64,000 bases of DNA. Source: CAVTWY01 sp963738615 (GTDB taxonomy: Bacteria; Pseudomonadota; Gammaproteobacteria; Burkholderiales; Burkholderiaceae_C). The position numbers and the translations under genes are program-made. Below the pieces are notes generated by a model, which worked only from the letters and a program-made list of their open reading frames with translations, ran no database searches and was not told the DNA's origin. This document shows positions 44,358-53,090 of the stretch, piece after piece (the stretch's first letter is position 1; every line of letters begins with the position of its first letter). The stretch covers positions 496,001-560,000 of the forward strand of contig CAVTXI010000004.1 of assembly GCA_963738615.1 (NCBI GenBank), given 5' to 3'.

Positions 44358-45152
44358 TTACTTCAACACCGCCAGCCGTTCCTTCGCCGCCTGCGCAGCT
44401 TCGCTCTTCGGGTACAGCTTGACCAGATCGGTCAGCACCACCTTGGCCGTCTTCGGGTCCTTCATCTCGAGGTGCGCGTTCGCCGACGCCAGCATCGCTT
44501 CGGGCACGCGCGGGTGGTCGGGTGCGGCGGTCATGAAAGTCTTGAAGACCGCGAGCGATTCTTTGTAGTCGCGTTTGCCGTACAGCGAATTGGCATGCCA
44601 GAAGCGCGCTGAATCGGTGTAGCCGCTCGTTGGCCAGCGGCGTTGGAATGCCACCAGCGCGGTCGCCGCGCCGCTGTAGTCGCCGGTGCGCAGCACGCCC
44701 AGCGCGTCTTCGAACTGGCGGCGCTCGTCGGGCTCGACCGCGAACTCGCGGCCGTCCATCGTCACCTTCTGCGGCTCGACCTTCTTCACCTGCTCTTCGG
44801 ACATCTTCTGCAGCAGGTCTTTCTGCGCGCGTTGCGTGTCGGCCAGGTCACGTGCAAGCTGCTCGTTGGCGCCGCGCAGCTTGGCAAGCTCGGACTTCAG
44901 CGCGTCGATCTGGTTGCTGAGCTCGAGCAGGCTGCGCTGCATCTGCTGCAACTGCTCGGTGAGCTTGATGTCGGTTTCGGTCAGCGACTTGCGGTCGTTC
45001 TCGAGCTTCTCGCGCAACTCGACGATCGCGCGTCGTGCTTCGTTGTCTGGGAAGAGTTGCGCGTGCGACGGCGCGACGGCGCACGCGAGACCGAGCGCGA
45101 ACGCCGCTGCCGGAAGGCGCGCACGCCAGGTGAAACGGCGCAGCGAAGCCAT
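44358..45152 (-). CDS. cpoB: Cell division coordinator CpoB (YbgF), Tol-Pal associated
   Basis: 264 residues with a signal peptide ending APSHAQ. A periplasmic coiled coil (about 45-115; LTEQLQQMQRSLLELSNQIDALKSELAKL) is followed by three TPR repeats (DALGVLRTGDYSGAATALVAFQRRWPTSGYTDSARFWHANSLY...). CpoB links peptidoglycan synthesis by PBP1B to outer-membrane constriction by Tol-Pal. The ATG shares its last base position with the pal stop (45152), so the genes are coupled. Confidence 0.93.
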   Translation of the reverse strand: MASLRRFTWRARLPAAAFALGLACAVAPSHAQLFPDNEARRAIVELREKLENDRKSLTETDIKLTEQLQQMQRSLLELSNQIDALKSELAKLRGANEQLARDLADTQRAQKDLLQKMSEEQVKKVEPQKVTMDGREFAVEPDERRQFEDALGVLRTGDYSGAATALVAFQRRWPTSGYTDSARFWHANSLYGKRDYKESLAVFKTFMTAAPDHPRVPEAMLASANAHLEMKDPKTAKVVLTDLVKLYPKSEAAQAAKERLAVLK

Positions 45153-45697
45153 CAACGGTCCTTCATTTCGGCACGACGGTTTTTCGTCCATGCGCCTTCG
45201 CCCGATGCCGATTCGGCGGGACGCTCTTCGCCGTAGCTCACGGGCTCGATCTGTGATTCCTGCGCCCCCAGCAGCACCAGCGCCTTCGCGACGGCTTCGG
45301 CGCGCTTTTGACCCAGCGCAAGGTTGTACTCGCGCCCGCCGCGCTCGTCGGTGTGGCCTTCGATCGCGATCTTCAGCTTGCGGTCGCCGACCAGCGCCTT
45401 CGCGAAGCCTTCGACGACGGGGCGGTATTCGGCCTTGATCGCGTAGCTGTCGAAGTCGAAGTAGACGACGCGCGCGAGGTTCGCCGTGGGCGACACCGCC
45501 GCGGCCGTGGCCGAGCCCGCCGCGCCGCCGCGGCTTGCGTCGACCGGCGTGACGCCCGACTGCGAACCGCCCGGTGCGCCTGGCGTGCGGCTTTCGATCG
45601 GTGCGCCCGATGCGCTTTTGTCGACATCGACCGGGCTCTGGCATGCGGCCATCACCACCACGCCCAGGGCGGCCAGGACCAACTTCATCGGCCTCAT
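45152..45697 (-). CDS. pal: Peptidoglycan-associated lipoprotein Pal
   Basis: 181 residues. The signal peptide ends in the lipobox VMAAC (lipidated C19), followed by a Ser/Pro/Gly-rich linker and an OmpA-like domain. That domain has VVYFDFDSYAIKAEYRPVVEGFAKAL, the peptidoglycan-binding IEGHTDERGGREYNLALGQKRAEAV and a C-terminal SYGEERP motif. Pal anchors the outer membrane to peptidoglycan and interacts with TolB. Starts at 45697 and 45688 are both in frame and close together. Confidence 0.95.
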   Translation of the reverse strand: MRPMKLVLAALGVVVMAACQSPVDVDKSASGAPIESRTPGAPGGSQSGVTPVDASRGGAAGSATAAAVSPTANLARVVYFDFDSYAIKAEYRPVVEGFAKALVGDRKLKIAIEGHTDERGGREYNLALGQKRAEAVAKALVLLGAQESQIEPVSYGEERPAESASGEGAWTKNRRAEMKDR

Positions 45698-45723
45698 CGA
45701 AAGGAATCGGGAATCTCTGGTTT

Positions 45724-45749
45724 GGGTCTGGGGCTGGGTCCGGGCTGGG
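45724..45749 (+). other. G-quadruplex-forming motif between tolB and pal
   Basis: Five runs of three or four guanines separated by 2-3 bases (at 45724, 45730, 45736, 45742 and 45747) in the 136-base gap between tolB and pal. It is on the template strand for the tol genes, so the leader RNA is C-rich and the DNA strand could fold during transcription. The gap also holds direct GGGTCTGG/GGGCTGGG-type units. No protein gene is seen there. Confidence 0.6.
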
Positions 45750-45833
45750 TCTTCATACGTCGTACCTCTTCATGCTTGTGGGAGTGCGATTCATCGGGAA
45801 AGCGATGGGTTCCGTGGTGCGCTCGACTTGCTG

Positions 45834-47108
45834 TCAGCGGCCGTAAGGCCCCCACACCGGCTCGCGCACGTCGACGTTGGTGGCGAGCAGCCGGGTCTTG
45901 ATCTTGCCGTCGAGGGTGGTCGTCATCAGCACGTCTTGCCCTTGTGCGCGGCTGGCGTAGATGATGAGCTTGCCGTTGGGCGCGAAGCTCGGGCTTTCGT
46001 CGGCGGTGGTGTCGGTCAGCAGATTCACGCCGCTGCCCGCCAGTTCCTGCAGCGCGACCTGATCGCCGCTGTTGGTGCGCGTGACGAACGCGAGCAAGCG
46101 GCCGTCGGGGCTGATCGACGGGCTGACGTTGTAGCTGCCGCTGAACGTCACGCGCTGTGCGTCACCACCGGTTGCGGGCATGCGGTAGATCTGCGGGCCA
46201 CCGCCACGGTCGCTGACGAAGTACAGCGACTTGCCGTCGGGCGAATACACCGGCTCGGTGTCGATGGCCTGGCTGTTCGTCAGCCGCTGCGGCGTGCCGC
46301 CCTCGCGGCTGATGATGTAGATCTGCGAGCCGCCGGCCTGGCTCAGCGTGGCGGCGACGCTGCGGCCGTCGACGGTCCATGCGGGCGCGCTGTTGCTGCC
46401 GCGGAAGTTGGCGATCGGCCGGCGCTGCCCGGTCGACAGGTCCTGCACCCACACCACGGCCTTCTGCGTTTCGAACGACACGTAGGCCAACTCGCGGCCG
46501 TCGGGCGACCACGCGGGCGAAATGATGGGCTCGGGGCTGGTCAGCGCAACCTGCCCGCCTTCGCCGTCGGCGTCGGTCACGCGCAGCGTGTAGCGCGCGC
46601 CGGCCTTCACCACGTAGGCGATGCGCGTGGCGAACACGCCGCGCTCACCGGTCAACTTTTCGTAGATCGCGTCGGCGATGCGGTGCGACGCCAGCCGCAC
46701 GTCGCCGGGCACGACGGCGAACGACTGGCCGCCCAGGTCGGTGCCCTTGACCACGTCCCACAGCTTGTAGCGAAGGTCGATGCGGCCGTCAGCCAGCCGC
46801 GTGGCCGAACCCGCGGCGAGCGCATCGACCGCACGGCCGCGCCAATCGTTCATGGCGGGCTGCGAGGATTCGTCCAGCGGCAACGTGCCTTCGACCAGGC
46901 GGAAGCGCCCGCTGCGCTCGAGGTCGGCCCGGACGATCGACGCGACCGTCTGGCCCGACACGTCTTCGTTCTTGAAGCGGCCGATGGCAACCGGAATGCG
47001 CGTGGCACCCACGCCGCTGATTTCGACGCGAAACTGGGCCCACGCGGGCGTTGCAGGCAACGCGGCGAGGGCCGCGGCAGAAAACAGGAGACGACGGCGG
47101 ACGGTCAT
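45834..47108 (-). CDS. tolB: Tol-Pal system protein TolB
   Basis: 424 residues, a periplasmic protein with a signal peptide ending TPAWAQ. An N-terminal domain (about 25-160) is followed by a six-bladed beta-propeller whose repeats are visible as S-P-A-W-S-P-D-G-R-E-L-A-Y-V-S, S-A-P-A-W-T-V-D-G-R-S-V, T-E-P-V-Y-S-P-D-G-K-S-L-Y-F, S-P-S-I-S-P-D-G-R-L-L and S-P-S-F-A-P-N-G-K-L-I. TolB binds Pal and colicins. The ATG at 47108 gives a proper signal peptide; a longer open frame upstream is not needed. It heads the tolB-pal-cpoB operon. Confidence 0.95.
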   Translation of the reverse strand: MTVRRRLLFSAAALAALPATPAWAQFRVEISGVGATRIPVAIGRFKNEDVSGQTVASIVRADLERSGRFRLVEGTLPLDESSQPAMNDWRGRAVDALAAGSATRLADGRIDLRYKLWDVVKGTDLGGQSFAVVPGDVRLASHRIADAIYEKLTGERGVFATRIAYVVKAGARYTLRVTDADGEGGQVALTSPEPIISPAWSPDGRELAYVSFETQKAVVWVQDLSTGQRRPIANFRGSNSAPAWTVDGRSVAATLSQAGGSQIYIISREGGTPQRLTNSQAIDTEPVYSPDGKSLYFVSDRGGGPQIYRMPATGGDAQRVTFSGSYNVSPSISPDGRLLAFVTRTNSGDQVALQELAGSGVNLLTDTTADESPSFAPNGKLIIYASRAQGQDVLMTTTLDGKIKTRLLATNVDVREPVWGPYGR

Positions 47109-47304
47109 GCGGTGCACGGGCCGCGCACCACCGACAACACGGCCCCAACGAAGGGAGCCGACGATGGGTACCCACGATGGGCATGCGGCGATTTCGACAG
47201 CGCACATTGTAGGCAGGCACTGTCGTGTCGCCGCGATGCGTGACGTTGCGTGGCGTCAGGCGCACAACGTCGCGCCGATAATCCGCGGCACGACGCGCCC
47301 ACGC

Positions 47305-49107
47305 ATGACGGCACCCACACCTCCAGCAGCCGAAGCGGACACGTTCACCAAACGCGTCAAACGTATCGCGCCGTACTTTCGCGGGAACATGAAGGGCATC
47401 GTCGTCACGCTGCTGGCGGCGATTGCGGTGGCGATGACCGAACCCGCGATCCCGCAGCTGGTGCGCTACCTGCTTGATCACGGCTTCGAACAGGAGCGCC
47501 GCTTCGATTTGTGGATGGTGCCGGTGGTCATCATCGGCCTGTACGGTTTGCGTGGCCTGGCCAACTTCACGTTGCAGTACACGCTGGCGTGGGTCGCCAA
47601 CCGGGGCCTGCTGAACCTTCGCCACGCGATGTTCACGCGCCTGCTCGACGCCGCGCCGCCGCTGTTCGCCCAACAGACCAGCAGCAGCCTGACGAACACC
47701 ATCGTCTACGAGGCGTACTCGGGCGCGCAGACGCTGGTGCAGGCCGGGTTGATCGTGGTGCGCGATTCGCTGGTCGTTATCGCGTTGACGGCGTATTTGT
47801 TGTGGCTCAATTGGCAGCTCACGCTCGCGGTGTTCGTGATCGCACCGGTGGTCGCGCTGGTCATGCGCAGGGTGTCGCGGCGCCTGCGTTTCATCACGAA
47901 GCAGTCGCAACAGGCAACCGACGAGCTTGGTTACGTTGTCGAGGAAAACGTGCTCGCATGGCGGCTGGTGCGCCTTCATGCGGCGCAGGGCGAGCAGCGC
48001 GAACGTTTCGGCACACGCAGCAAGCGCTTGTCGGCGCTGGCCGTGAAGTCCGCGGCGGCGGCGGCGATCTCGTCGCCGTTGACGCAACTCATCGCCGCGG
48101 TCGCCTTGTCAGGCGTGATGGTCGTCGCGCTGGCGCAGGGCCAGGGCACCAGCCACACCACCGTGGGCAGCTTCGTCGCCTTCATCACCGCGATGGGCAT
48201 GATGATCGCGCCGCTGAAGCATCTGTCGGACGTGGCCGCACCCATCACGCGCGGCCTCGCGGCGCTCGACCGTGGGCTGGACCTCGTGGATCAGGCGCCG
48301 GTCGAACACGGCGGCAGCCATGCGGTGGACCGCGCGCGCGGCGCCATCCGCTTCGACAACGTGACGCTGCGCTACGGCAGCGATGCCGATGCGGCCGCGG
48401 CGCTGGACGGCGTAAGCCTCGAGATCGACGCCGGCCGCGTCGTCGCCCTGGTGGGCCCGTCCGGTGGCGGCAAGTCGTCGCTGGTGAACCTGCTGCCGCG
48501 CTTCATCGAACCCACCGCAGGACGCGTGCTGCTCGACAACGTGCCGCTGCCCGAGTGGGACATCGACGCGCTGCGTCGGCAGTTCGCGCTGGTCAGCCAG
48601 GACGTGATTTTCTTCAACGAGAGCGTCGCCGCCAACGTGGCGCTGGGCAGCAGCATCGACGAGGACCGCGTGCGCGCGGCGCTGTCGGGCGCGAACCTGC
48701 TGGACCACATCGAACGCCTGCCCGGCGGCATTCACGGCAAGGTGGGGCACAACGCATCACAGTTGTCGGGCGGGCAGCGCCAACGTCTCGCGATCGCGCG
48801 CGCCATCTACAAAGACGCACCGATCCTCATCCTCGACGAAGCCACCTCGGCGCTGGACTCGCAATCCGAGCGCGCGGTGCAAGACGCCCTCGAGCGGCTG
48901 ATGCGCGGGCGCACCACGCTGGTCATCGCTCACCGGCTCAGCACGGTCGAACACGCCGACCTCGTCGTCGTGATGGACCTGGGCCGCGTGGTCGAACACG
49001 GCACGCCGGCCGAATTGCTGAACCGCGGCGGCCTGTACGCGCAACTGCGCGCATTGCAGTTCGCGCCGGCCGCGTCGCGCCGCGCCGAACAAGTGTCGAC
49101 AACCTAG
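47305..49107 (+). CDS. msbA: Lipid A/phospholipid flippase ABC transporter MsbA
   Basis: 600 residues, one half-transporter with a six-helix membrane domain (about 25-310) and an ATPase. Walker A GPSGGGKSS is near 384, Q-loop SQDVIFF follows, the signature LSGGQRQR is near 486, Walker B ILILDEATSALD is near 507 and the switch His of IAHRLST near 541. The length, the single fused TM-NBD layout and position beside tolB/pal match betaproteobacterial MsbA (lipid A transport from inner to outer leaflet). The ATG at 47305 is used; the upstream open frame overlaps the divergent tolB region. Confidence 0.9.
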   Translation: MTAPTPPAAEADTFTKRVKRIAPYFRGNMKGIVVTLLAAIAVAMTEPAIPQLVRYLLDHGFEQERRFDLWMVPVVIIGLYGLRGLANFTLQYTLAWVANRGLLNLRHAMFTRLLDAAPPLFAQQTSSSLTNTIVYEAYSGAQTLVQAGLIVVRDSLVVIALTAYLLWLNWQLTLAVFVIAPVVALVMRRVSRRLRFITKQSQQATDELGYVVEENVLAWRLVRLHAAQGEQRERFGTRSKRLSALAVKSAAAAAISSPLTQLIAAVALSGVMVVALAQGQGTSHTTVGSFVAFITAMGMMIAPLKHLSDVAAPITRGLAALDRGLDLVDQAPVEHGGSHAVDRARGAIRFDNVTLRYGSDADAAAALDGVSLEIDAGRVVALVGPSGGGKSSLVNLLPRFIEPTAGRVLLDNVPLPEWDIDALRRQFALVSQDVIFFNESVAANVALGSSIDEDRVRAALSGANLLDHIERLPGGIHGKVGHNASQLSGGQRQRLAIARAIYKDAPILILDEATSALDSQSERAVQDALERLMRGRTTLVIAHRLSTVEHADLVVVMDLGRVVEHGTPAELLNRGGLYAQLRALQFAPAASRRAEQVSTT

Positions 49108-49129
49108 CGGGTTTGCCCAGGGAACACCC

Positions 49130-49732
49130 ATGCCGTCGCCCATCAGCCGCTACCCCGTGCCCGAAATCGCCGACCTGCCCGAGGACCTGCGCACGCGCAT
49201 CCTCGACGTGCAGCAGAAGGCCGGCTTCGTGCCCAACGTCTTCCTGGCGTTCTCTCACCGCCCCGCCGAGGCGCGCGCGTTCTTCGCGTGGCACGACGCG
49301 CTGCTGCTGAAGGATGGTGGGCCGACCGGGCTGACGAAAGGCGAGCGCGAAATGGTCATCGTCGCGACCTCGGGCGCCAACCGCTGCCTGTACTGCGTGG
49401 TCGCGCACGGCGCGATCCTGCGCGTCTACGAAAAGAAGCCGATGCTCGCCGACCAGGTCGCGACCAACTACCTGAAGGCCGACATCAACGCCCGCCAGCG
49501 CGCGATCCTCGCGTTCGCGCTGAAGGTCTGCAACGCATCGGCCGACCTTGTCGAAGCCGACTACGACGCCGTGCGCGCACACGGCCTGAACGACGAAGAC
49601 ATCTGGGACATCGGCGCGATCACGGCGCTGTTCGGTCTGTCGAACCGCATGGCGAACCTGATCTCGCTGCGGCCGAATGACGAGTTCTATCTGTTGGGGC
49701 GCGTGCCGCGGGCGCCGAACCCCGCCCAATGA
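49130..49732 (+). CDS. AhpD-like peroxidase-related (carboxymuconolactone decarboxylase fold) protein
   Basis: 200 residues, all helical. The redox motif C86-L-Y-C89 with H93 (NRCLYCVVAHG) is the AhpD-type thiol centre that reduces peroxides or reduces a partner peroxiredoxin. It belongs to the uncharacterised peroxidase-related enzyme group. The last 27 codons (LANLISLRPNDEFYLLGRV...) lie inside the left 195-bp direct repeat, and the stop codon is followed at once by the duplicated kynureninase end. Confidence 0.87.
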   Translation: MPSPISRYPVPEIADLPEDLRTRILDVQQKAGFVPNVFLAFSHRPAEARAFFAWHDALLLKDGGPTGLTKGEREMVIVATSGANRCLYCVVAHGAILRVYEKKPMLADQVATNYLKADINARQRAILAFALKVCNASADLVEADYDAVRAHGLNDEDIWDIGAITALFGLSNRMANLISLRPNDEFYLLGRVPRAPNPAQ

Positions 49733-49844
49733 TCGTCACGTCACCGCCTTGCGCTCGGTGAACTCGGGCCGGTTCCACGCGCCGGTATCCATCACGTCGA
49801 CCATCACGTCGAGCGCGTCCCACGCGTCGACGTAGCGCACGTAC
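49650..49844. repeat. 195-bp direct repeat, left copy
   Basis: This block is 96 percent identical to 50861-51055 (7 substitutions, no gaps, constant offset of 1211 bases). It covers the end of the AhpD-like gene and, on the other strand, the last 36 codons of a kynureninase. The right end at 49844 (GTAC) is where homology to kynureninase stops and the mobile element begins. Confidence 0.9.
49736..49844 (-). pseudogene. Detached 3' end of kynureninase (left repeat copy)
   Basis: The final 36 codons of kynureninase (YVRYVDAWDALDVMVDVMDTG... ending RKAVT and a stop at 49736). It is a duplicate of the intact C-terminus at 50947 with a few substitutions, and it has lost the upstream part of the gene to the inserted element. 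Confidence 0.85.
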
Positions 49845-49873
49845 CAAAGAGGCGACGGGGTCAAAGAGGCGAC

Positions 49874-49896
49874 GGGGTCAAGTCTTTCATTTTTCA
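49874..49896. repeat. Left 23-base inverted arm of the transposase element
   Basis: Exact reverse complement of 50795-50817. The core reads GGGGTCAAGTCTTTC and then an AT-rich TTTTTCA tail. It lies 23 bases ahead of the transposase start and could be both recognition site and promoter region. Confidence 0.85.
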
Positions 49897-49919
49897 CCCA
49901 ACAGCCATAACCTTCCCCC

Positions 49920-50804
49920 ATGTCCCGCCCCCTACGCCTCGAGTTCGAAGGAGCGATTTACCACGTCACCTCCCGTGGCGATCGGCGAGAGGAGATCTAC
50001 CGCGACAACGAAGACCGCCTGGCGCAGTTGAACGTGCTGGGGCAGGCCATGGACCGGTTTGACGCGCAGGTGCTGGCCTATTGCCAGATGGGCAACCACT
50101 ACCACCTGGTGCTGCACACGCGCCGAGCGAATCTGTCGCGCACCATGCGGCACGTCAACGGCGTGTACACCCAGCAATTCAATCGTCGACATAACCTGGT
50201 GGGGCACTTGTTTCAGGGTCGATTCAAGGCCGTCCTGGTGGATCGTGATGCCTACTTGCTGGCGCTGTGCCGCTATGTGGAGCGCAACCCGGTCGCGGCC
50301 GGGTTGGTGCGCGACGCCGGAGACTGGGCCTGGTCCAGCTACCGTGCCCACGTAGGTACCGCATCCGCGCCGCCATGGCTGGACATCGACGGGCTGCACG
50401 GCTACTTGCTCGGGCGAGCCTTACGTGGCAGGCAGGATCGCGCCTTGGCGGTGCGCCGATATGTCGCCCTGGTTGCCCAGAGCAACGAACAAGACCAAAG
50501 CTTCTGGGCCGACGGTGTGCGCCAGCAAGTGTTCCTGGGCGATGAAGCCTTCGCCCAGAGCATGATGGCCAAGACCACGAGCCGACAGCGAAGCGACGCG
50601 GAGGTTCCCAAGGCTCAGCGCAGCGTGTGGCCTCGCAGGACGCTTCAGGACTACCTTCGGCAACACACGAACCCGCCAGACGCGCTGGCAGCCGCCTATC
50701 GAGAGGGCGGGCTGACCATGTCTGCCATGGCGAAGGTCATGGGTATTTCTGTGCCGACGGTGAGCCGGTGGATTGCTGCGAGCGAGAAGGAGGATGAAAA
50801 ATGA
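49920..50804 (+). CDS. REP-associated tyrosine transposase (RAYT, Y1_Tnp/IS200-like)
   Basis: 294 residues. The HUH single-strand endonuclease core is present: H60-Y-H62 in MGNHYHLVLHT for metal binding, and Y112 or Y119 in DAYLLALCRYVERNP as nucleophile, with the family start RPLRLEFEGAIYHVTSRGDRRE. A C-terminal extension (about 245-290) contains a helix-turn-helix-like stretch (AYREGGLTMSAMAKVMGISVPTVSRWIAASE), as in many RAYTs. All core residues look intact, so it may be active. The stop codon lies inside the right inverted arm. Confidence 0.92.
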   Translation: MSRPLRLEFEGAIYHVTSRGDRREEIYRDNEDRLAQLNVLGQAMDRFDAQVLAYCQMGNHYHLVLHTRRANLSRTMRHVNGVYTQQFNRRHNLVGHLFQGRFKAVLVDRDAYLLALCRYVERNPVAAGLVRDAGDWAWSSYRAHVGTASAPPWLDIDGLHGYLLGRALRGRQDRALAVRRYVALVAQSNEQDQSFWADGVRQQVFLGDEAFAQSMMAKTTSRQRSDAEVPKAQRSVWPRRTLQDYLRQHTNPPDALAAAYREGGLTMSAMAKVMGISVPTVSRWIAASEKEDEK

Positions 50805-50817
50805 AAGACTTGACCCC
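50795..50817. repeat. Right 23-base inverted arm of the transposase element
   Basis: Perfect inverse of 49874-49896. It overlaps the last three codons of the transposase, and tandem GACCCCCACGGGTCTC units follow directly. Confidence 0.85.
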
Positions 50818-50860
50818 CACGGGTCTCGTGACCCCCACGGGTCTCGCGGGTCTCGGGTCT

Positions 50861-50943
50861 TGGCGAACCTGATCTCACTGCGACCGAATGACGAGTTCTA
50901 TCTGTTGGGGCGCGTGCCGCGGGCGCCGAACCCCGCCCAATGA
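50861..50943 (+). pseudogene. Detached 3' end of the AhpD-like gene (right repeat copy)
   Basis: The last 27 codons (LANLISLRPNDEFYLLGRV... to the stop) without any upstream gene. The encoded residues are unchanged relative to the intact copy; the two base differences here are synonymous. Confidence 0.85.
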
Positions 50944-51055
50944 TCGTCACGTCACCACCTTGCGCGCGGTGAACTCGCGCCGGTTCCACTCGCCGGTATC
51001 CATCACGTCGACCATCACGTCGAGCGCGTCCCACACGTCGACGTAGCGCACGTAC
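50861..51055. repeat. 195-bp direct repeat, right copy
   Basis: Gap-free copy of 49650-49844 with seven substitutions. It carries a detached AhpD-like 3' end (27 codons plus the stop at 50941-50943) on the plus strand and the intact kynureninase 3' end on the minus strand. Confidence 0.9.
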
Positions 51056-52192
51056 AGCCCGGCGAAGCCGAAGCGCAGGATGTCGGGCGCGCGGAAGTCG
51101 CCGATCACGCCGCGCGCGATCAACGCCTGCATGATCGCGTAGCCCTGCGGATGCGTCAGCGACACCTGACTGCCGCGCCTTGCAGCGTCACGCGGGCTGG
51201 CCAGGCCGAAGCCGTGCGCGCCAAGGCGTTGGTCGACGAGCGCGACGAACAGGTCGCCAAGTTCACTGCCCTTGCGGCGCAGCGCCGCGAGGTCGACGCC
51301 GTCGAAGGCGTTCAGCGCCTCGTCGAGCGCGGTCATGCTCAGGATCGGCGTGGTGCCTACCAGCATGCGGTCGATGCCGTCTTGCGCGACGAAGTCGTGC
51401 GCGAAGTCGAAGGGCCGCGCGTGGCCGAACCAGCCGGTGATGGGTTGGCGCATGGCCGCGTGATGACGGCGCGCCGCGAACACGAAGGCCGGCGCGCCCG
51501 GACCGCCGTTCAGGTATTTGTAGCCGCACCCAACGGCGAAGTCGGCGCCACAGTCGTCGAGCCGCACCGGCAGCGTGCCGGCGCTGTGCGCCAGATCCCA
51601 GCAGGCGAGCGCCCCGACGTGATGCGCCGCGGCCGTCACCGCGCGCATGTCGTGCAGGCGGCCGGTTTTGAAGTTGACTTCGGTGAGCGAGACGACCGCG
51701 AGCGCATCACCGAGTTGGTTGATGGTGTCGATCACGTCGTCGGGTTCGACGAAACGGGCCTCGACGCTCGATGAGCTGCGCGAGCCCTTGCACGATGTAC
51801 GCGTCGGTTGGAAAGTTGCCGCGTTCGCTCAGCACCACGCGCCGCCCGGGCCGCAGGTGCAGCGCAGCCGACAGCGCCTTGTAGAGATTCACCGACGTCG
51901 AGTCGCACGCCACCACTTCATCGGCATCGGCGCCGATCAGCGCCGCGATGCGCGCGCCCACGCGGCGTGGCGCGGGGTACCAGGCCGCGTCGTTCCAAGC
52001 TCGGATGAGCCCCTGCCCCCACTCCTGCTGCACGGCCTTCGCCACCCGCGCCGGCACGCTCTTCGGCAACGCGCCGAGTGAGTTGCCGTCGAGGTAGATC
52101 ACGCCAGCCGGCAGATCGAACAGGTCGCGCCGCGCCGCCAGTGGGTCGGCGCCGTCGCGTGCCAGGCAGTCTTCACGTGTGATCATGGTCAT
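50947..52192 (-). CDS. kynU: Kynureninase KynU, frameshift near 51765
   Basis: A PLP enzyme that cleaves L-kynurenine to anthranilate and alanine, about 415 residues after correction. The N-terminal part has IYLDGNSLGALPKSVPARV, EVVACDSTSVNLYKALSAAL and LSERGNFPTDAYIVQGL. After a one-base shift near 51765 it resumes as TEVNFKTGRLHDM, the PLP-lysine motif VGCGYKYLNGGPGAPAFVF and the late DILRFGFAGLYVRYVDVWDAL. The C-terminal 36 codons lie in the right direct repeat. Starts at 52192 and 52186 are both possible. It is downstream of the formamidase-like gene with 18 bases between, an operon for tryptophan breakdown to anthranilate. Confidence 0.88.
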
Positions 52193-52210
52193 GTCTAGGT
52201 CACGTCTTGG

Positions 52211-53090
52211 TCATGTCTTGGCCCGTGCAAGCAACCCGAGGCTCGCGTCACCAACGAGCGTTCCGCCTTGCGCCAAGCCGAGGATCACGTCGAAGTGGTT
52301 GCGGCCCGGCACTTCGAAGCTGCGGCACGACACGCCCGCTGAAACGAGGCTCGACGCGAAAGCACGGCCCTGCGACTTGAACGCATCAGTCTCGATCTCG
52401 CCCCAGCAGACGACCGACGGTGGCAGGTCGCGCAGCGGATACAGCGCCGGGCTCACTTGGCGCGCAGCCTGGACGTCAAGGCCGAGCGCATCGTTGATCG
52501 ATGTGCGCAGCAACGGCTCGAGTTCGTACACGCCCGACACCAACACCAGCCCCGCCGGCCGCGGCGCATCGCGGCCAGCCAACGCAACCATCGCGGCGAG
52601 ATGCGCCCCGGCCGAGTGCCCGGCGACGACGACGCGTGCGGGGTCGATGCCCCACGTGTGCGCGTGCGCGTGCAGCCACGCGAAAGCAGCGCGGCATTCA
52701 TCGACGATCTGCGCCACGCTTGCGGCTGGTGCAAGCGTGTAGTCGACCGCTGCAAAGGCCACGCCCGCCGCAGTGCAGCCCGCGGCGGGGAACAGTGACT
52801 GCGCGGCCGACAGTTCCTGCCAGTAGCCGCCATGGATGAAGACGAGCATCGCGCCGCCACCCTCCCCCGGCCCCATGGTCGAACCCGTGTTGCGCCGGCA
52901 GGCACAACTCCAGCGCCTGCGTCGGCTGGCTGCCGTAGGCCACCCGCTGCCAACGCGCGCCCGCGGCCAGCGTCTGGCCACGTGCGCCGCGGCTCGTGAC
53001 GCCGTAAGCGTCGATGAAGCGCGTGTAGTCGCCGCCGATGCAGGAACTGGGTGACCACGCGCGCTCGGATTCGATGTCGATCATGGGCAT
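52211..53090 (-). CDS. Alpha/beta hydrolase, probable kynurenine formamidase, frameshift near 52880
   Basis: About 292 residues after correction. The N-terminal part runs from the ATG at 53090 (MPMIDIESERAW, DAYGVTSRGARGQTLAAG, QRVAYGSQPTQALELCLPAQ). A one-base break near 52880 precedes the oxyanion motif LVFIHGGYWQELSAAQSLF, the nucleophile elbow VVAGHSAGAHLAAM (catalytic Ser) and the late EVPGRNHFDVI (catalytic His). The HGGYW motif is typical of arylformamidases, and the kynureninase gene directly downstream supports hydrolysis of N-formylkynurenine. It is not the cyclase-type KynB fold of many bacteria. General esterase activity cannot be excluded. Confidence 0.78.

Larger units (their letters stand above)
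49845..50860. mobile_element. RAYT/IS200-like transposase element between 195-bp direct repeats
   Basis: A 1016-bp insert holding one transposase gene. Perfect 23-base inverted arms beginning GGGGTCAAGTCTTTC lie at 49874-49896 and, reversed, 50795-50817. Outside the arms are short tandem repeats: two 17-bp units (TCAAAGAGGCGACGGGG) on the left and two 18-bp units (TGACCCCCACGGGTCTCG) on the right, followed by a partial GGGTCTC remnant. REP-associated tyrosine transposases typically sit between such palindromic REP-like ends. The unusual feature is that the whole element stands between 195-bp copies of host sequence. Confidence 0.8.

Noticed and set aside
47242..47271. Hairpin GACGTTG...CAACGTC upstream of msbA as a regulatory RNA element
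   Set aside because: A seven-base stem in high-GC sequence is weak; no riboswitch core or conserved leader pattern could be recognised.
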